The notes under the pieces are model-generated. The model made no database searches. It was not told the DNA's origin and worked only from the letters and a program-made list of their open reading frames with translations. DNA of 64,000 bases from UM-FILTER-40-17 sp032251335 (GTDB lineage Bacteria > Bacteroidota > Bacteroidia > Flavobacteriales > Flavobacteriaceae). Shown piece by piece: positions 34,609-42,835 of this stretch (position 1 is its first letter; each line of letters starts with the position of its first letter). Both the position numbers and the translations under genes were made by a program. The stretch lies in the NCBI GenBank assembly GCA_032251335.1, contig JAVVDW010000004.1:1-64000 (forward strand), written 5' to 3'.

Positions 34609-35967
34609 ATGCAAACTTCTCGTCGCCATTTTATCAGAACTGCCTCAACGGGTGCGGCTGCACTGGGCCTTGCTCCCACACTCGCATTTGACAGACCAAA
34701 CCCTCAAAAAGAACAACTAAATGTCGCACTGATTGGTGTAGGATTGCGAGGTACAAACCATCTCAACAATTTGCTACTTCGCAATGACGTGCAAGTAACC
34801 GCCATTTGCGATACAGATCCGGCTCGCATAGATTTGGCTTTAAAAACCATAGCCGAAAAACAAAAACCCAAGCCTTTGACCTTTGGAAAAAATGATTATG
34901 ACTATCGCAATTTGCTCAATTTGGAACAAGTGGATGCCGTGATTATTGCTACACCCTGGCTTTGGCATACCCGTATGGCAAAAGATGCCTTGCTTGCCAA
35001 AAAATATACAGGACTGGAAGTTTCTGCAGCCAATACGATAGAGGAATGCTGGGACTTGGTCAACCTCCACGAAAAAACGGGAACCCATTTGATGATACTC
35101 GAAAATGTAAATTACCGCCGTGATGTGTTGGCTGTGCTCAATATGGTTCGCCAGCAGCTTTTTGGCGAATTGGTACATTTTCGCTGTGGTTACCAACACG
35201 ACCTGAGAGGCGTCAAACTCAACGACGGCAAAACCCCTTACGGATTGGGCGCAGAATTTGGAGAGAAAGGTATCTCCGAATCCAAATGGCGCACCTGGCA
35301 CTCCGTCTATCGGAATGGCGACGTATATCCCACCCACGGATTGGGTCCTGTAGCTACCATGTGTAACATCAACCGAGGTAACCGTTTTGTGTCGCTCACC
35401 TCGCACGCCAGCAAAGGCATCGGACTGCACAACTACATTGTAAAAGTAGGCGGTGAGAATCATCCCAACGCAAAAGTTACATTTAAACAGGGTGATGTAA
35501 TTACCACCACCATAGACACGGCCATGGGCGAAACCATCATCATTACACATGACGTAAACCTTCCGCGGCCTTATTCCTTAGGGTTTCGGGTGCAAGGAGC
35601 AAAAGGACTGTGGGAAGATGACGGCAACCGGATATACATAGAAGACCAATCAAAACCGCACCGTTGGGATGATGCCACATCCTGGCTCGAAAAATATGAC
35701 CATCCGCTCTGGAAAAAATACGGCGAATTTGCCACAGAAGCCGGACATGGCGGCATGGATTTCTTTGTGCTGCACGCCTTTGTTGAATCTGCCAAGCAAA
35801 ACATTGCACCCCCGCTCGATGCCTATGATGCCGCTGCCTGGAGTGCCGTGACGCCCCTATCCGAACAATCCATACTTCGGAAAGGTGAACCACAAGAGTT
35901 TCCCGATTTTACCCGCGGTATGTGGCTCAAACGTACACCTTATGATTGGATAAAAGACACTTATTAA
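34609..35967 (+). CDS. GH109-type Gfo/Idh/MocA family protein, Tat-exported
   Basis: A 452-residue protein starts at ATG 34609 (M-Q-T-S-R-R-H-F-I-R), giving a twin-arginine signal peptide. A Rossmann domain (A-L-I-G-V-G-L-R-G near residue 40, I-C-D-T-D-P) binds NAD. The catalytic half carries the GH109 features E-E-C-W-D-L-V-N-L, L-E-N-V-N-Y-R-R-D, C-G-Y-Q-H-D-L-R and Y-P-T-H-G-L-G-P-V. GH109 enzymes cleave alpha-N-acetylgalactosamine with NAD-assisted redox chemistry, with retention of configuration. Activity could differ, because the Gfo/Idh/MocA superfamily is broad. A hairpin separates it from the GHMP kinase gene. Confidence 0.85.
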   Translation: MQTSRRHFIRTASTGAAALGLAPTLAFDRPNPQKEQLNVALIGVGLRGTNHLNNLLLRNDVQVTAICDTDPARIDLALKTIAEKQKPKPLTFGKNDYDYRNLLNLEQVDAVIIATPWLWHTRMAKDALLAKKYTGLEVSAANTIEECWDLVNLHEKTGTHLMILENVNYRRDVLAVLNMVRQQLFGELVHFRCGYQHDLRGVKLNDGKTPYGLGAEFGEKGISESKWRTWHSVYRNGDVYPTHGLGPVATMCNINRGNRFVSLTSHASKGIGLHNYIVKVGGENHPNAKVTFKQGDVITTTIDTAMGETIIITHDVNLPRPYSLGFRVQGAKGLWEDDGNRIYIEDQSKPHRWDDATSWLEKYDHPLWKKYGEFATEAGHGGMDFFVLHAFVESAKQNIAPPLDAYDAAAWSAVTPLSEQSILRKGEPQEFPDFTRGMWLKRTPYDWIKDTY

Positions 35968-35971
35968 TCCT

Positions 35972-36008
35972 AAGACTACGCAGGTTTTAAAACCTGTGAG
36001 GTCTTTTT
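35972..36008 (+). terminator. Hairpin with 16-base palindrome and T-run
   Basis: The perfect palindrome CAGGTTTTAAAACCTG (35981-35996) lies within a longer imperfect stem that begins AAGAC (35972-35976) and ends GTCTT (36001-36005), followed by TTT. It lies 4 bases after the GH109 stop codon and ends 6 bases before the next start codon, so it can act as a terminator and may also shape translation of the kinase gene. Confidence 0.6.
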
Positions 36009-36013
36009 GAAAA

Positions 36014-37105
36014 ATGATAACCAAACCACTTTTGAAAAAAAAACCAACGATACAAATTCAATCTCCCGGTCGTATCTGCTTGTTTGGCGACCATCAAGAT
36101 TATCTAAATCTGCCTGTGATTGCTTGCGCCATAGATCGGTTTATTACGCTCAAAGCCACTGTCAATCATCAAGGTGTTTTTCGCATTCACTTACCGGACA
36201 CACAAAGCCGTCGTCAAGTGGCTTTGGATGCTTATGAATCTGAGTTTGAAAGAGATTATTTGGTCAGCGCACTGCGCGTGCTCCGTAAAAAAGGGATTGT
36301 TTGTACGCAGGCTTACGATGTAGAAATTTCAGGAAATATTCCCATCAATGCAGGTTTGTCAAGCTCATCTGCCTTGGTGGTGGGCTGGCTTCGGTTTTTG
36401 TGTGAAGCTGCCGGGCATTCGGTTTCCGCTTTCGAGCTGGCGCAGTTGGCCTATGAAACAGAAGTACTTGAGTTTAATGAACCCGGCGGCTTGATGGACC
36501 AGTACACCATTAGTATGGGTGAGGTGATTTACATTGATACCGAGCCACCTAGTGCCTACCAAATTTTATCGGATAGGCTACCCGGACTAATTGTGGGCGA
36601 ATCCGGTATCCCAAAACAAACCTTGGGCGTGTTGGGATCTTTGCGAGCAAAGGCGCAAGAGGCCGTGAGCATCGTTCGGCAGTACCACCCCGATTTTTTG
36701 CTTAAAGAAGCGAAAGTAAAAGACATTGCACGTTATCAAGATGTATTGCCCGGCAACCTAAAAGCTGTTTTTTCAGCCGCTATTGAAAACCACAGCATCA
36801 CACAAGCAGCTGTTAAAACTTTTAGAGAAACGCCTTTGGATATAAAAAAATTAGGACATTTGATGAATCAACATCACGAAGTGCTGAGAGACAAACTTAA
36901 AATTACGGTTCCGTTGATTGATAAAATGGTTGACGCAGCGCTAGATGCAGGTGCTTACGGCGCAAAAATTGTGGGTTCGGGTGGTGGTGGTAGTATAGTG
37001 GCGTTATCATCTGCCGGTTGTCATCAAGATGTAATAGCTGCGATAAGCCGCATCGGGAAAGCCGCTTATGGTGTAGAAGTCTCAAAAGGTGCGTGGACGA
37101 TTTAA
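36014..37105 (+). CDS. GHMP-family sugar kinase (galactokinase-like)
   Basis: A 363-residue small-molecule kinase. The N-terminus S-P-G-R-I-C-L-F-G-D-H-Q-D-Y-L (about 17-31) corresponds to the galactokinase signature G-R-x-N-L-I-G-E-H-T-D-Y. The ATP loop is P-I-N-A-G-L-S-S-S-S-A-L (about 111-122), the catalytic Asp lies in G-G-L-M-D-Q-Y, and the C-terminal motif is V-G-S-G-G-G-G-S. It phosphorylates a sugar, or possibly another alcohol such as mevalonate. Galactose, N-acetylgalactosamine, or an arabinose- or glucuronate-type substrate are all possible, since the substrate loop departs from classical GalK (F-G-D-H-Q instead of I-G-E-H-T). Its position after the GH109 gene makes an aminosugar plausible. 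The start codon lies directly behind a hairpin. Confidence 0.85.
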   Translation: MITKPLLKKKPTIQIQSPGRICLFGDHQDYLNLPVIACAIDRFITLKATVNHQGVFRIHLPDTQSRRQVALDAYESEFERDYLVSALRVLRKKGIVCTQAYDVEISGNIPINAGLSSSSALVVGWLRFLCEAAGHSVSAFELAQLAYETEVLEFNEPGGLMDQYTISMGEVIYIDTEPPSAYQILSDRLPGLIVGESGIPKQTLGVLGSLRAKAQEAVSIVRQYHPDFLLKEAKVKDIARYQDVLPGNLKAVFSAAIENHSITQAAVKTFRETPLDIKKLGHLMNQHHEVLRDKLKITVPLIDKMVDAALDAGAYGAKIVGSGGGGSIVALSSAGCHQDVIAAISRIGKAAYGVEVSKGAWTI

Positions 37106-37149
37106 AATAAAACATCCGTGGAAAAAATGATGAGTTAAGGTGTTCCATT

Positions 37150-37210
37150 CCTGTGCTGAGCGCAGCAGAAGCATGGCAAATAAAAACACTTGTATTGAGC
37201 GAAGTCGAAA
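37150..37210. repeat. Dispersed repeat, second copy
   Basis: CCTGTGCTGAGCGCAGCAGA plus AGCATG (37150-37175) matches the reverse complement of 18289-18314 in 24 of 26 bases. GAGCGAAGTCGA (37197-37208) matches the other arm at 18404 in 11 of 12. The copy sits between the GHMP kinase and the YeiH-type gene. Confidence 0.65.
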
Positions 37211-37226
37211 TAAATAATATAAACAG

Positions 37227-38480
37227 ATGCAATTAAAATCTTATATACACGAAGACTGGTTGGTCAACCTACTGGGTTTAGGTACTATTTTTCTCCTAAT
37301 CTTCGGATTCAACATTCCGGTTCCAGCAGATGATTGGGCTAATTGGACCGAGATTGTTACGAACATTTTATCCGGAGAAAACCTGATGAGATTTTTACAA
37401 CAGTTTTTGTACGTGTATGCCGTTTCTATTTTGGGTTTTATACTGATGAAGAAGCCGGTGAAAGACATCCTTATCGGGTTTCCGGCAGTGTATTTGTTGA
37501 CCGTTTTGGCACTTTTGATGACGGGAAACCGTTTTATGTCTGCCCTAAATCTGGAAGTGGTCATTTTTAGCTTAATCATTGGTTTGGCATTGCGCAATCT
37601 TTTTGAGATTCCAAGTTGGTTACAGAAGTCATTATCCACAGAATTTTTTGTCAAAATTGGTCTTGTTTTGCTGGGAACCAGTGTCATATTTGGCGATATC
37701 CTCAAAGCCGGCGGACTGGGGTTGGCACAAGCGCTTATTGTGGTTATTTTGGTTTGGTACTTTGCCTATTGGGTTTGTAAAAAAATGGGGATCGACAAAG
37801 AGATGACCATGATGTTGGCCAGCGCGGTTTCTATCTGTGGGGTTTCTGCTGCCATTGCCACTGCAGGCGCCATACAAGGTGATAGCAAAAAGCTTTCCTA
37901 TACCATTTCTTTGGTCTTGGTCATTGCCATTCCCATGATGCTGGGCATGCCCTATTTGGCATCTTATATGGGACTAACTCCCGAAGTGACAGGGGCTTGG
38001 CTGGGTGGCACTATCGACACTTCGGGGGCTGTAGTGGCTTCCGGGACTTTGGCTGGTGAAGTGGCATTGAAATACAGCACCATAGTCAAGTTTTCCCAAA
38101 ACGTATTGCTCGGTTTGGCGGCTTTTGCCATTTCTATTTATTGGACCTATACCAACCAAGCCAAAACAGATGGCATACCCGAAAAACCTACACTAGGCAT
38201 CATTTGGGAACGATTTCCTAAGTTTATTCTTGGTTTTATGGTCGCTTCCCTATTGTTTTCCTTTGCTTTTGACAACGAAATTGTAACCGCCGTAAAAGGA
38301 AATATCAAAAACCTACGCAACCTTTGGTTTGCTTTGGCATTTGTAAGCATCGGATTGGAAACCAAGTTTAGCGACCTGTTTAAACAAGACAATCGCAAGC
38401 CATTATACGCTTTTTTGATTGCACAATTTTTCAATATTTTGCTCACGCTTGGCGTAGCCTATATGCTGTTTAACGCCTAA
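37227..38480 (+). CDS. YeiH/UPF0324-family membrane transporter (putative sulfate exporter)
   Basis: A 417-residue inner-membrane protein with about ten or more helices. Characteristic segments are I-G-L-V-L-L-G-T-S-V-I-F, A-S-A-V-S-I-C-G-V-S-A-A-I-A and G-A-W-L-G-G-T-I-D-T-S-G-A-V-V-A-S-G, all typical of the UPF0324/YeiH ('putative sulfate exporter') family; the C-terminus carries F-V-S-I-G-L-E-T-K. The transported ion is not established for most members. An ill-defined REP-like repeat lies just upstream, and no gene is coupled to it. The gene may not belong with the sugar genes upstream. Confidence 0.88.
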   Translation: MQLKSYIHEDWLVNLLGLGTIFLLIFGFNIPVPADDWANWTEIVTNILSGENLMRFLQQFLYVYAVSILGFILMKKPVKDILIGFPAVYLLTVLALLMTGNRFMSALNLEVVIFSLIIGLALRNLFEIPSWLQKSLSTEFFVKIGLVLLGTSVIFGDILKAGGLGLAQALIVVILVWYFAYWVCKKMGIDKEMTMMLASAVSICGVSAAIATAGAIQGDSKKLSYTISLVLVIAIPMMLGMPYLASYMGLTPEVTGAWLGGTIDTSGAVVASGTLAGEVALKYSTIVKFSQNVLLGLAAFAISIYWTYTNQAKTDGIPEKPTLGIIWERFPKFILGFMVASLLFSFAFDNEIVTAVKGNIKNLRNLWFALAFVSIGLETKFSDLFKQDNRKPLYAFLIAQFFNILLTLGVAYMLFNA

Positions 38481-38819
38481 ATTTTGATTCTTCTTGCATG
38501 ATGTGCTAAAGCATCAAATATAAACGATAAATCTTTTGGGAAATTATCAGTTATTCATCAACTTTGTATAGAAAATTTTAGCGACAAAATCTTATGCTAA
38601 AGCAAACCAGAGCCCTGTTAAGTTTCCAAAAGAAAAATGAGCCGATATGGCATGACTTCCAATGTTCATAAAAATAAATTGACGGTTAAAATTCAGCTAT
38701 GTTGGTTGCCTAAAATTTAGATGCTTTTTGCAGTACACTCATAGAGAGGTACATAAGAAAAGTTACAACACTATAAAGAATACTAGTATTGAGCCAAGTT
38801 AAAATAATATTAAGAACTT
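38481..38819. other. Intergenic region with degenerate repeat
   Basis: This 339-base AT-rich gap holds no gene. A small inverted repeat (GATGTGCTAAAGCATC, 38501-38516) lacks a T-run. At 38784-38811 a degenerate relative of the repeat arm at 37191 (AGTATTGAGCCAAGTTAAAA compared with TGTATTGAGCGAAGTCGAAA) lies just before the carbonic anhydrase gene. Confidence 0.5.
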
Positions 38820-39620
38820 ATGAAACCCATCTTCACAAGCTTGTTCCTCATAATTACGCTGATGTCGGCATGTAACGAAGTTACAAAATCAGATTCCAAA
38901 CAAAATGAACACCAAGTTACCACTATCGAATCTCATGGCGAAAAACATTGGAGCTACAGCGGCGAAACCGGACCTGAACATTGGATAGAAATAGAAAAAG
39001 GTTCTGAATGTGGCGGCAAGTTTCAATCTCCTATTAATGTTGTAAACTACGACGAAGACAGCAAGCTACAGCCTTTAAAAATTTCATATTCCGATAGCAC
39101 TCACATACACGATGTGGTGAACAACGGTCATACCATACAATACAATTTTGATTCGGGCGATTATATAACACTACACAACAAGAAGTACGAACTAAAACAG
39201 TTCCACTTTCACGAGCCCGCAGAACATTTAATTGACGGTATTCGCTACCCCATGGTTTTGCACTTGGTTCATATCAATGATGCGGGTCAGTACGCCGTAT
39301 TGGCTGTGATGGCAAAAGAAGGCAAAAGCAGTGAGGCATTCGACTTTTTGGAGAGTCATTTGCCGATTCAAGTGGGTGAAACCAAAATCGTAGATATGGC
39401 TTTTGATATGAATTTGAACTTGCCCGTCACAAAAACCTATTTTACCTACACAGGTTCTTTAACAACACCTCCGTGTTCGGAGGGTGTAGAATGGTTCATT
39501 TTTAAAGAACCCATTACCGTTTCCTTAGATCAGGTGGTAGCGCTCAGAAAATTAATGCCGCTGAACAATTATCGGGACGAACAGCCACATAACGGCCGGA
39601 GCGTTAAAGTTTCCAATTAA
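38820..39620 (+). CDS. Alpha-class carbonic anhydrase lipoprotein
   Basis: This zinc enzyme interconverts CO2 and bicarbonate and is predicted to sit in the periplasm or on the outer membrane. The protein has 266 residues, with a lipobox M-S-A-C at residues 16-19. The alpha-CA fold features are complete: H-W-S-Y-S-G-E-T-G-P-E-H-W, Q-S-P-I-N-V, the zinc histidines in Q-F-H-F-H-E-P-A-E-H and L-H-L-V-H, and the closing Y-T-G-S-L-T-T-P-P-C-S-E-G-V. Two cysteines (the first in E-C-G-G, the second in P-P-C-S) match the usual disulfide. It stands alone and converges on the amidohydrolase gene. Confidence 0.95.
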   Translation: MKPIFTSLFLIITLMSACNEVTKSDSKQNEHQVTTIESHGEKHWSYSGETGPEHWIEIEKGSECGGKFQSPINVVNYDEDSKLQPLKISYSDSTHIHDVVNNGHTIQYNFDSGDYITLHNKKYELKQFHFHEPAEHLIDGIRYPMVLHLVHINDAGQYAVLAVMAKEGKSSEAFDFLESHLPIQVGETKIVDMAFDMNLNLPVTKTYFTYTGSLTTPPCSEGVEWFIFKEPITVSLDQVVALRKLMPLNNYRDEQPHNGRSVKVSN

Positions 39621-39641
39621 TTGGTTAAGGGTCAAATTTTT

Positions 39642-41273
39642 TCACTGTACTGCCCCCGATCCTTTCACAAACCTCCCCGGCATGGCTCCGGTGTGCTCGC
39701 CGTCTTTTAGCACCTGCACACCATTGACAAAAACTTGCTCAACACCTGTTGCATATTGGTGGGGCTGTTCAAAAGTTGCGTGATCGCTAATGCTTTTAGG
39801 ATCGAAGATTACAACATCTGCAAAGAAATTTTCTTTCAACAAACCCCGATCTTTTAATTTCAAATTCTCAGCGGGCAGTCCGCTTAGTTTTCTGACGGCT
39901 TCTTCAAGCGGGAATAACTTCTTATCGCGACTATACAAGCCAAGTACTCTGGCAAAAGAGCCATAAGCACGCGGATGGGTACTCTGCTCCAAAAACACAC
40001 CTTCCGCACTGTAGGATCCTGCATCTGAACAAAAACTCATCCAAGGGAGTTGAATTTTTTTATCTATGTTTTCTTCTGACATTGAAAAATAAACAACTTG
40101 CACACGGCTTTGGTCTTGCAAGAGTAATACTACGAGTGCCTCTTCCGCAGACAACTTCATCTCTTGGGCCACAAAATCAAGCCTCTTACCTAAATATTTT
40201 CTAAGTTCCGGATTGCGAAAACCAACGAACAAAATACCACTGGGAGGTGTGCGCCACTGTATGCCTTCAATGGCTTTTTTTCTCACAGCTGCGTCGGTTA
40301 GTTTGGCCAACATGGCTTCCACACCATCAGCCCGAACCCATTGCGGCAAAGTTACGTGCAAACCGGTAGAGCTCGCATTGTAAGTGTACATATCAGCTGT
40401 AACAGCCAAGCCTTCTGCCCTAGCTGCTTGTATGCGATTGATCACGGTGTCCATTTTGTGCCAATTGGATGCTGAAGATGCTTTGAGGTGATACACTTCG
40501 GCACGGATGCCTGCCTCACGGCTTATCTGAATCAGTTCGTCTATAGATTCTACCAGCAAATCGCCTTCGTCGCGAATGTGAGAAATATACATCCCATTGT
40601 ACTTAGCCGCTACTTTAGCCAATTCTACAAGTTCTTCCGTATCGGCATGCATGCTGGGCGCATACAGCAATGATGACGAAATGCCAACCGCACCGGCTTT
40701 CATTTCTGCTTCGAGCAAGTTTTTCATTTGTTGTAATTCGTCTGCTGTGGGTTTTCTGCTTTCAAAACCCATCACATGGGTTCGCAATGTGCCATTGCCA
40801 ACAAAAGACGCAACGTTGGTTGAAACACCCTTTTTCTCCAAATGACTGAGATATTCTCCAAGTGTATGCCAACTGACCTCAAATTTTATCCCCTCCTGAT
40901 CAGCCTGCATATCTTGCTTCATCTTTGCACTGAGTGGGCCCATAGAACGGCCCTCTCCCATCACTTCTAAAGTGACACCTTGCCTAAGGTCACTTTGAGA
41001 ACGTCCATCGTGTAGAAGACTTATGTTTGCCCAGCTAAGCATATTGATAAAACCCGGGGAAACTGCTTTTCCTGTTGCATCCACTTCTATTTGACCTTCT
41101 CCGTCAAACTTGCCAACAGCCACAATACGATCGCCCTTAATGGCCAAATCCCCAACCACAGGCGTCTGCCCTGTGCCGTCATAAAGCGTTCCGTTTCTAA
41201 TGACGGTATCAAACTCAGGTGTTTGCGCACAAGAAAAGGATAGAATAACCAATAAAAGCATGAAAAGTCTCAT
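39642..41273 (-). CDS. D-aminoacylase-like amidohydrolase lipoprotein lacking the N-terminal HxH
   Basis: A 543-residue protein with a lipobox L-S-F-S-C at the N-terminus. The overall pattern (I-R-N-G-T-L-Y-D-G-T-G, A-V-S-P-G-F-I-N, R-Q-G-V-T-L-E-V-M-G-E-G, Y-I-S-H-I-R-D-E-G, E-V-Y-H-L-K-A-S) is that of N-acyl-D-amino-acid deacylases. In those enzymes P-G-F-I-D is followed by H-T-H. Here the stretch reads P-G-F-I-N-M-L-S-W-A, with no histidine. The later metal or substrate histidines (S-H-I-R-D-E, Y-H-L-K-A-S) and an aspartate in C-S-D-A-G remain. It may use one metal, have altered chemistry or be inactive. Convergent with the carbonic anhydrase gene. Confidence 0.85.
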   Translation of the reverse strand: MRLFMLLLVILSFSCAQTPEFDTVIRNGTLYDGTGQTPVVGDLAIKGDRIVAVGKFDGEGQIEVDATGKAVSPGFINMLSWANISLLHDGRSQSDLRQGVTLEVMGEGRSMGPLSAKMKQDMQADQEGIKFEVSWHTLGEYLSHLEKKGVSTNVASFVGNGTLRTHVMGFESRKPTADELQQMKNLLEAEMKAGAVGISSSLLYAPSMHADTEELVELAKVAAKYNGMYISHIRDEGDLLVESIDELIQISREAGIRAEVYHLKASSASNWHKMDTVINRIQAARAEGLAVTADMYTYNASSTGLHVTLPQWVRADGVEAMLAKLTDAAVRKKAIEGIQWRTPPSGILFVGFRNPELRKYLGKRLDFVAQEMKLSAEEALVVLLLQDQSRVQVVYFSMSEENIDKKIQLPWMSFCSDAGSYSAEGVFLEQSTHPRAYGSFARVLGLYSRDKKLFPLEEAVRKLSGLPAENLKLKDRGLLKENFFADVVIFDPKSISDHATFEQPHQYATGVEQVFVNGVQVLKDGEHTGAMPGRFVKGSGAVQ

Positions 41274-41321
41274 AGTCTGTAAAAAATTAACTTTCGTTAA
41301 ATGTAATAAAAAATGGAATGA

Positions 41322-41353
41322 TTGTTTTTATTTTCAGAAAAATCTTACTTTTG
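41322..41353 (+). promoter_or_regulatory. Promoter of metK (TTG-N21-TAcTTTTG)
   Basis: TACTTTTG (41346-41353) matches TAnnTTTG, with TTG at 41322-41324. Transcription would start near 41360, about 140 bases before the ATG, far longer than the leaders predicted for other genes in this window. Confidence 0.6.
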
Positions 41354-41359
41354 CAGACA

Positions 41360-41502
41360 TATTTTTGAGGATAAATTTGTCTGATTGCAACCTCTGGTTT
41401 GAACTTGTTTAAATCGAAAAAATGCTAAAGCAGTGCGAACTTCTTTGGTTTTGTTGTCGGCATATCTCCCTCCTAATGGAATGACAATTAAAATCTATTA
41501 TT
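41360..41502 (+). promoter_or_regulatory. Long metK leader, possible SAM-II-like riboswitch
   Basis: The leader contains CTGATTGCAACC (41381-41392), a small AACC-TCT-GGTT hairpin (41389-41399) and TGCTAAAG (41423-41430). The pair of boxes TGATT...ACC and GCTAAA recalls the conserved loops of SAM-II riboswitches, which control methionine and SAM genes. I could not build the expected P1 stem with confidence, so this is a suggestion from motif and gene context only. No T-run terminator is seen, so any control would act on translation. Confidence 0.35.
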
Positions 41503-42759
41503 ATGTCTTATTTATTCACTTCCGAATCTGTTTCGGAAGGACACCCCGACAAAGTCGCCGATCAAATTTCAGATGCGCTCGTTGACCACTTTATGGCTTT
41601 TGACCCGGAATCTAAGGTTGCTTGTGAAACGCTCGTCACTACAGGCCAAGTAGTACTTGCCGGCGAAGTTAAATCTAAAACTTATTTGGATGTACAACAA
41701 ATTGCGCGAGACGTTGTCAACAAGATTGGTTATACAAAAGGAGAATACCAGTTTTCCGGTGACTCTTGCGGCGTTATTTCGCTCATCCACGAACAATCTC
41801 CCGATATCAATCAAGGTGTAGACCGATTAGATAAGGAAGAGCAAGGCGCCGGCGACCAAGGTATGATGTTTGGCTATGCCACCAACGAAACAGCCAATTA
41901 TATGCCTTTGGCACTCGATATTTCTCATAAAATATTAATAGAACTCGCTCAAATAAGGCGTGAAAACAAAGAAATTACATACCTGCGCCCCGATGCCAAA
42001 AGCCAAGTGACTATTGAGTACGATGAAAACAACAACCCCATCCGGATTGACACCATCGTAGTTTCTACACAGCATGACGCTTTTGACACAGACGACACCC
42101 GCATGCTTGCGAAAATCAAAGAAGACATCATTTCCATATTGATACCTCGCGTAAAGAAACAATTACCCGAGTATGTTCAAAAACTTTTCAACGAAGGCAT
42201 CACCTATCACATCAACCCAACCGGTAAGTTCGTAATCGGCGGTCCACATGGCGACACCGGACTCACAGGCAGGAAAATCATTGTAGATACCTACGGTGGA
42301 AAGGGCGCGCACGGTGGTGGTGCATTTTCGGGAAAAGACCCCAGCAAGGTGGACAGAAGTGCAGCGTATGCATCCCGCCATATCGCCAAAAACTTAGTTG
42401 CCGCAGGCGTGGCAGATGAAATTTTGGTTCAGGTGAGTTATGCCATCGGTGTAGCCAAGCCTACTTCTGTGAATGTGAAAACCTTTGGCAGTAAGCATGT
42501 CAACCTCACAGACAGTGAAATTGGCAAAAAAGTAGAAACTCTTTTTGATTTGCGCCCTATCGCCATTGAGCGCGATTTGAAACTGCGCAACCCTATATAC
42601 TTAGAAACTGCCGCCTATGGCCATATGGGAAAAGAACCTCGAACGGTCACTAAAAAATTTGTGTCGCCCTACTCGGGTGAAGTAGAAAAAGAAGTAGAAC
42701 TGTTTACTTGGGAAAAACTCAACCGGGTAGCAGATATCAAAAAAGCTTTTGGGCTTTAA
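41503..42759 (+). CDS. metK: S-adenosylmethionine synthetase
   Basis: This enzyme makes SAM from methionine and ATP. The protein has 418 residues, slightly longer than the E. coli enzyme. Motifs G-H-P-D-K-V-A-D-Q-I-S-D-A near residue 14, G-D-Q-G-M-M-F-G-Y-A and G-G-G-A-F-S-G-K-D-P-S-K-V-D-R-S-A-A-Y are complete, so the enzyme should be active. The gene is monocistronic: it has its own promoter and long leader, and a terminator follows directly. Confidence 0.97.
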   Translation: MSYLFTSESVSEGHPDKVADQISDALVDHFMAFDPESKVACETLVTTGQVVLAGEVKSKTYLDVQQIARDVVNKIGYTKGEYQFSGDSCGVISLIHEQSPDINQGVDRLDKEEQGAGDQGMMFGYATNETANYMPLALDISHKILIELAQIRRENKEITYLRPDAKSQVTIEYDENNNPIRIDTIVVSTQHDAFDTDDTRMLAKIKEDIISILIPRVKKQLPEYVQKLFNEGITYHINPTGKFVIGGPHGDTGLTGRKIIVDTYGGKGAHGGGAFSGKDPSKVDRSAAYASRHIAKNLVAAGVADEILVQVSYAIGVAKPTSVNVKTFGSKHVNLTDSEIGKKVETLFDLRPIAIERDLKLRNPIYLETAAYGHMGKEPRTVTKKFVSPYSGEVEKEVELFTWEKLNRVADIKKAFGL

Positions 42760-42780
42760 AAAAATGTCCCTAACCTCAAA

Positions 42781-42810
42781 AAAATCCGGAATTTCGCCGG
42801 ATTTTTTTTT
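42781..42810 (+). terminator. Intrinsic terminator of metK
   Basis: AAAATCCGG (42781-42789) and CCGGATTTT (42797-42805) form a 9-bp stem with a 7-nt loop and a T-run. The hairpin ends only 13 bases before the -7 box of rlmN. Confidence 0.85.
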
Positions 42811-42823
42811 GGAATAATACATC

Positions 42824-42831
42824 TACCTTTG
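42824..42831 (+). promoter_or_regulatory. Promoter -7 box TAccTTTG of rlmN, leaderless
   Basis: An exact TAnnTTTG match ends 4 bases before the ATG at 42836. With the normal distance of about 5-7 bases to the start of transcription, the mRNA would begin at or near the A of ATG. Confidence 0.55.
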
Positions 42832-42835
42832 CAAT

